Shown here one piece after another: positions 61,298-64,000 of a DNA stretch of 64,000 nt. The translations under genes were made by a program, and so were the position numbers. Below the pieces are notes generated by a model. The model was not told the DNA's origin. It worked only from the letters and a program-made list of their open reading frames with translations, and searched no databases. Positions within the stretch are counted from its first letter, which is position 1, and each line of letters opens with the position of its first letter. Source of the DNA: G020353115 sp964389685 (GTDB lineage: Bacteria; Bacteroidota; Bacteroidia; Bacteroidales; VadinHA17). The stretch lies in contig CAYMFM010000004.1 of the NCBI GenBank assembly GCA_964389685.1, positions 1 through 64,000 of the forward strand. Direction: 5' to 3'.

Positions 61298-62332
61298 ATG
61301 CTTAAAAACTGGAAATGGAAACCGCCCGAGGGGTGGATGGTACTTAAGACCCTCGATATGCATACGGGAGGTGAACCCCTGAGGATCTTTGTTAACGGAG
61401 TTCCGGAAATCAAGGGCAACACCATCCTTGAAAAACGAAAATATTTCAGTGAACACTTCGATTACATCCGAAAGGGAACCATGCTGGAACCCAGGGGACA
61501 TGCTGATATGTATGGTGCTATTATTACCGAACCGGTTACCGGGGATGGTGATTTTGGCGTATTTTTCATGCATAACGAGGGGTACAGCACCATGTGCGGA
61601 CATGGGATCATTGCCGTGACAAAGTTGGTATTGGATACCGATATTATCATCAAAAAGGGTACTGATCCGGTTCTGAAGATTGATGGTCCGTCCGGAAGAA
61701 TTACTGCAACCGGACACCGGAAAAATGGAATCGTAGAGAAAGCATCGTTCCGGAATGTTCCTTCCTTTGTATTGCTGGCGGATCAAATGATAGAAATTCC
61801 TGGGATCGGACGGGTTGCTTTTGACGTTGCCTTCGGTGGTGCCTTTTATGCTTTTTGTGAAGCGAAGTCGTTGGCATTGAACCTGGATGGTTCCGATTAC
61901 AATAAACTGATTGATTACGGCAAGCGGATAAAAAAAGCGGTTGCAGGGAATTTTGTTATCCGCCATCCTTTTGAAGAGGATCTCAGTTTCCTGTATGGCA
62001 CCATCTTCACCGGTGATCCTTATGATTACAGGCACCATAGCCGCAATGTGTGCATTTTTGCCGAAGGCGAGGTGGACCGCTCGGCAACCGGTTCGGGAAT
62101 CAGCGCAAGAGCTGCCCTGCATTTTGCAAAAAAAGAATTAAACCTGAATGAGAAGATAACCATTGAGAGTATCCTTGGTTCCACGATGGACGTCAGGGTA
62201 GTGGAAAAAACCACCTTTGGGGATTATGATGCAATTGTTCCTGAAGTTACGGGGACGGCTTACATTACGGGACAGAATGAATTCTGTTTTGATCCCGACG
62301 ATCCATTGAAGGGGGGATTCATTTTCCGGTAA
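61298..62332 (+). CDS. Trans-3-hydroxy-L-proline dehydratase (proline racemase family)
   Basis: A 344-residue proline racemase-fold enzyme. The first catalytic residue, Cys100, is in STMCGHG. The second, Cys in proline racemases and 4-hydroxyproline epimerases, is Thr264 in DRSATGSG. The Cys/Thr pair marks trans-3-hydroxy-L-proline dehydratase (as in the human homologue, Cys104/Thr273), which removes water to yield delta1-pyrroline-2-carboxylate. Other landmarks: HTGGEPLRIF, RGHADMYGA, HSRNVCIFAEG. ATG 61298 is chosen because earlier in-frame codons lie in the preceding gene. With the upstream reductase it completes a trans-3-hydroxyproline to proline route. Confidence 0.93.
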   Translation: MLKNWKWKPPEGWMVLKTLDMHTGGEPLRIFVNGVPEIKGNTILEKRKYFSEHFDYIRKGTMLEPRGHADMYGAIITEPVTGDGDFGVFFMHNEGYSTMCGHGIIAVTKLVLDTDIIIKKGTDPVLKIDGPSGRITATGHRKNGIVEKASFRNVPSFVLLADQMIEIPGIGRVAFDVAFGGAFYAFCEAKSLALNLDGSDYNKLIDYGKRIKKAVAGNFVIRHPFEEDLSFLYGTIFTGDPYDYRHHSRNVCIFAEGEVDRSATGSGISARAALHFAKKELNLNEKITIESILGSTMDVRVVEKTTFGDYDAIVPEVTGTAYITGQNEFCFDPDDPLKGGFIFR

Positions 62333-62360
62333 TAATTGTTAAGTAATCAGAGATAATAAT

Positions 62361-64000
62361 TTGCTAATTTCAAGAAAAATATTTCCAATCTCTTTCATTC
62401 TATGCTGTATGCTTGCCCGAATTGCATGCCCACAGCAACCGGAATCACCGTTGGTATCCTCATTTGCCGAATACAAACAAATGAAAGAAAGTACACCTTT
62501 TGGGCTGGAGTGGATCAGCCTGGGCCCTGTGGTTAATTCCGCAAGGGTAGAAGCTGTGCAACTCGATCCCTCTCATCCCGGGACCATGTATGTTGCTTTC
62601 GGATCAGGTAATCTATGGAAAACGGTAAATAACGGTTTGACGTGGGAAGCGATTTTTGAAGATCAACCAGCACTGGGAATTGGAGATATTGCGCTTGCTC
62701 CCTCCAATCCTGAAATTATCTACCTGGGGACTGGAGAAAGCTTAAAGAAACCCCGGAACTTTACAATGCCGGGCACGGGTATCTATAAATCGGAAGATGG
62801 AGGAGCAAACTGGTTACACTGTGGGCTGAATGATTCCTGGCATATTGGGGAGATAGCCATTCATCCAACTAATCCAGACATAGTGTTCGTAGCAGTGCTG
62901 GGGCATTTTTGGTCTCCCAATCCAAACCGGGGATTATATCGAACTACTAATGGCGGTTTAAATTGGGAACATGTTTTATATATTGATGAAAAAACAGGTG
63001 TTAATGATGTAGTGATCTCACCCGGTAATACGGATGTTTTATATGTTTCTGCCTGGGAAAACTTTCCGGGAACCACTGGTGGTAATAGCGGTGTGTATAC
63101 CAGCAAAGACGGTGGGGAAACATGGAAAAAAGTAACACGTGGATTCCCCCGGGGTAACCGGATTGGCAGAATCGGCATCGCTGTTTCCCGGGAAGATCCG
63201 GAAAAAGTGTATGCACTTGTTGATAACCTTGGGAACAGGAATCAGGGAGCAGCTGAAGTGTATAAAAGTGTTAACGGCGGAGAAGAATGGACCAGAACCC
63301 ATGCCGAAGGATTACTCATTTTTTCCCGGATCGGATGGTATTTTGCAGATATATATGTTAACCCTCAAAATGACGACGAGATTTTTGCACTCGGTATACG
63401 GATGGCACACAGCACTGATGGAGGAACTACTTTTAATCTGGTAGGTGGGGATGTATTTCATATTTTCCCAAGTGATGCTGATCCACTCCATCTTGACCAC
63501 TGCGAATTATTCATTAACCCCCTGAATCCTGCTCACCTGATGCTGGGAAATGATGGTGGGCTTTATTGCAGTTATGATAAAGGTGAAACCTGGATTCACT
63601 ACAACAATATTCCTGCCGGTGAATTTTATGATATTACCGTTGATAACCAGGATCCTTACATGATTTATGGAGGGACACAGGATGATGCAACAGTTTTTGG
63701 CCCGGCAAATGAGTGGGATCCACGATATGCTGATGGATGGAGATACCTGTGGGTTGATGCCTGGAGTGGGGGTGATGGTTGTGTAACCCAGGTCGATCCG
63801 GAGGACCCGAATACCGTCTATTTTAGCTCTCAGAATGGCGGAATAATGAGAAAAAATTTGAAAACCGGACTATCTAAACTCATCCGGCCACGCATATCCC
63901 GAAATCAATCGGGGAACCTTCAGTTCAACTTCGTTACACCATACATAATCTCGCCGCATGACTCAAAAACTCTCTTTCTTGCAGGTAATTATGTATTCAA
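62361..64000 (+). CDS. Second Asp-box / sortilin-like secreted protein (partial, runs off right edge)
   Basis: An open frame from TTG 62361 to the window edge (about 546 codons). The frame first opens after a TAA at 62340-62342; TTG 62361 gives MLISRKIFPISFILCCMLAR, a signal peptide, whereas ATG 62409 would remove most of it. The mature protein repeats Asp-boxes: KSEDGGANW, RTTNGGLNW, TSKDGGETW, KSVNGGEEW, HSTDGGTTF. GTGESLKK and VAVLGHFWSPNP align with the 48138-51242 protein, so they are paralogues. It follows the hydroxyproline dehydratase by 28 bp and may be in the same operon; a role on secreted substrates such as peptides is only inference. Confidence 0.88.
   Translation, partial: MLISRKIFPISFILCCMLARIACPQQPESPLVSSFAEYKQMKESTPFGLEWISLGPVVNSARVEAVQLDPSHPGTMYVAFGSGNLWKTVNNGLTWEAIFEDQPALGIGDIALAPSNPEIIYLGTGESLKKPRNFTMPGTGIYKSEDGGANWLHCGLNDSWHIGEIAIHPTNPDIVFVAVLGHFWSPNPNRGLYRTTNGGLNWEHVLYIDEKTGVNDVVISPGNTDVLYVSAWENFPGTTGGNSGVYTSKDGGETWKKVTRGFPRGNRIGRIGIAVSREDPEKVYALVDNLGNRNQGAAEVYKSVNGGEEWTRTHAEGLLIFSRIGWYFADIYVNPQNDDEIFALGIRMAHSTDGGTTFNLVGGDVFHIFPSDADPLHLDHCELFINPLNPAHLMLGNDGGLYCSYDKGETWIHYNNIPAGEFYDITVDNQDPYMIYGGTQDDATVFGPANEWDPRYADGWRYLWVDAWSGGDGCVTQVDPEDPNTVYFSSQNGGIMRKNLKTGLSKLIRPRISRNQSGNLQFNFVTPYIISPHDSKTLFLAGNYVF

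Noticed and set aside
61163..62122. 319-codon minus-strand frame over the hydroxyproline dehydratase
   Set aside because: It is antisense to a gene with clear catalytic motifs and shows no family resemblance; codon composition of the real strand explains it.

Overview
The window looks like chromosomal DNA of a Bacteroidota bacterium, probably of the Bacteroidales/Marinilabiliales kind; the exact taxon is inference. Supporting signs are several TAnnTTTG -7 promoter elements, weak Shine-Dalgarno sites with frequent GTG/TTG starts, and gene families typical of the phylum (DUF3276 and DUF5606 proteins, long NusB, YbbR/YajC/DUF1573 neighbours, many secreted proteins and lipoproteins). I saw no rRNA, tRNA, transposase, phage gene or CRISPR array.

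Layout. 0-1.3 kb: the start of ornithine carbamoyltransferase and a complete carbamate kinase (arginine/citrulline catabolism). 1.5-5.3 kb: lipoprotein, FtsK, LolA. 5.3-9.7 kb: a 7TM-HD protein (PgpH type, c-di-AMP phosphodiesterase family) between two long gene-poor tracts full of palindromes. 9.7-14.7 kb: an NlpC/P60-like protein lacking the catalytic cysteine, a DUF456 protein and a FeoB iron-uptake cluster. 15-19.3 kb: a DUF3276 protein, then a nusB-DUF1573-yajC-ybbR-coaE operon behind a good promoter. 19.3-27.3 kb: TerB/DnaJ protein, DUF5606 protein, an M3 peptidase with a damaged HExxH motif, mazG, a SAM hydroxide adenosyltransferase, phoH, purC and a TPR-like protein. 27.4-36 kb: LysM lipid/peptidoglycan-type protein, an SLC12-like transporter, metallophosphoesterase, acyltransferase, lipid kinase, HAD phosphatase, uracil-DNA glycosylase.

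36-48 kb is envelope biology: an ECF sigma factor, a probable anti-sigma factor and two CpxP/Spy-like proteins, a TPR protein, a Gly-rich lipoprotein, a TolC-MacA-MacB type efflux system with separate ATPase and permease, and a LolA-like protein. Four of these exported proteins carry Gly/Arg/Gln-rich low-complexity tracts. 48-52.8 kb: a large secreted Asp-box propeller protein, a membrane protein and an exported isoaspartyl methyltransferase.

53-64 kb is catabolic. Xylulokinase and xylose isomerase sit with a DUF1080 (3-keto-glycoside hydrolase family) protein and a Tat-exported Gfo/Idh/MocA oxidoreductase, suggesting extracytoplasmic oxidative glycoside cleavage feeding pentose metabolism. 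Next come a Xaa-Pro aminopeptidase, an ornithine-cyclodeaminase-family reductase and a proline-racemase-family enzyme with the Cys/Thr pair of trans-3-hydroxy-L-proline dehydratase. The last three fit a hydroxyproline (collagen-type peptide) salvage route. A second Asp-box propeller gene runs off the right edge. The most interesting points are the hydroxyproline module, the 3-keto-sugar/xylose module, the two enzymes with lost catalytic residues, the sigma/Spy plus RG-rich envelope block, and the hairpin-cluster repeats.
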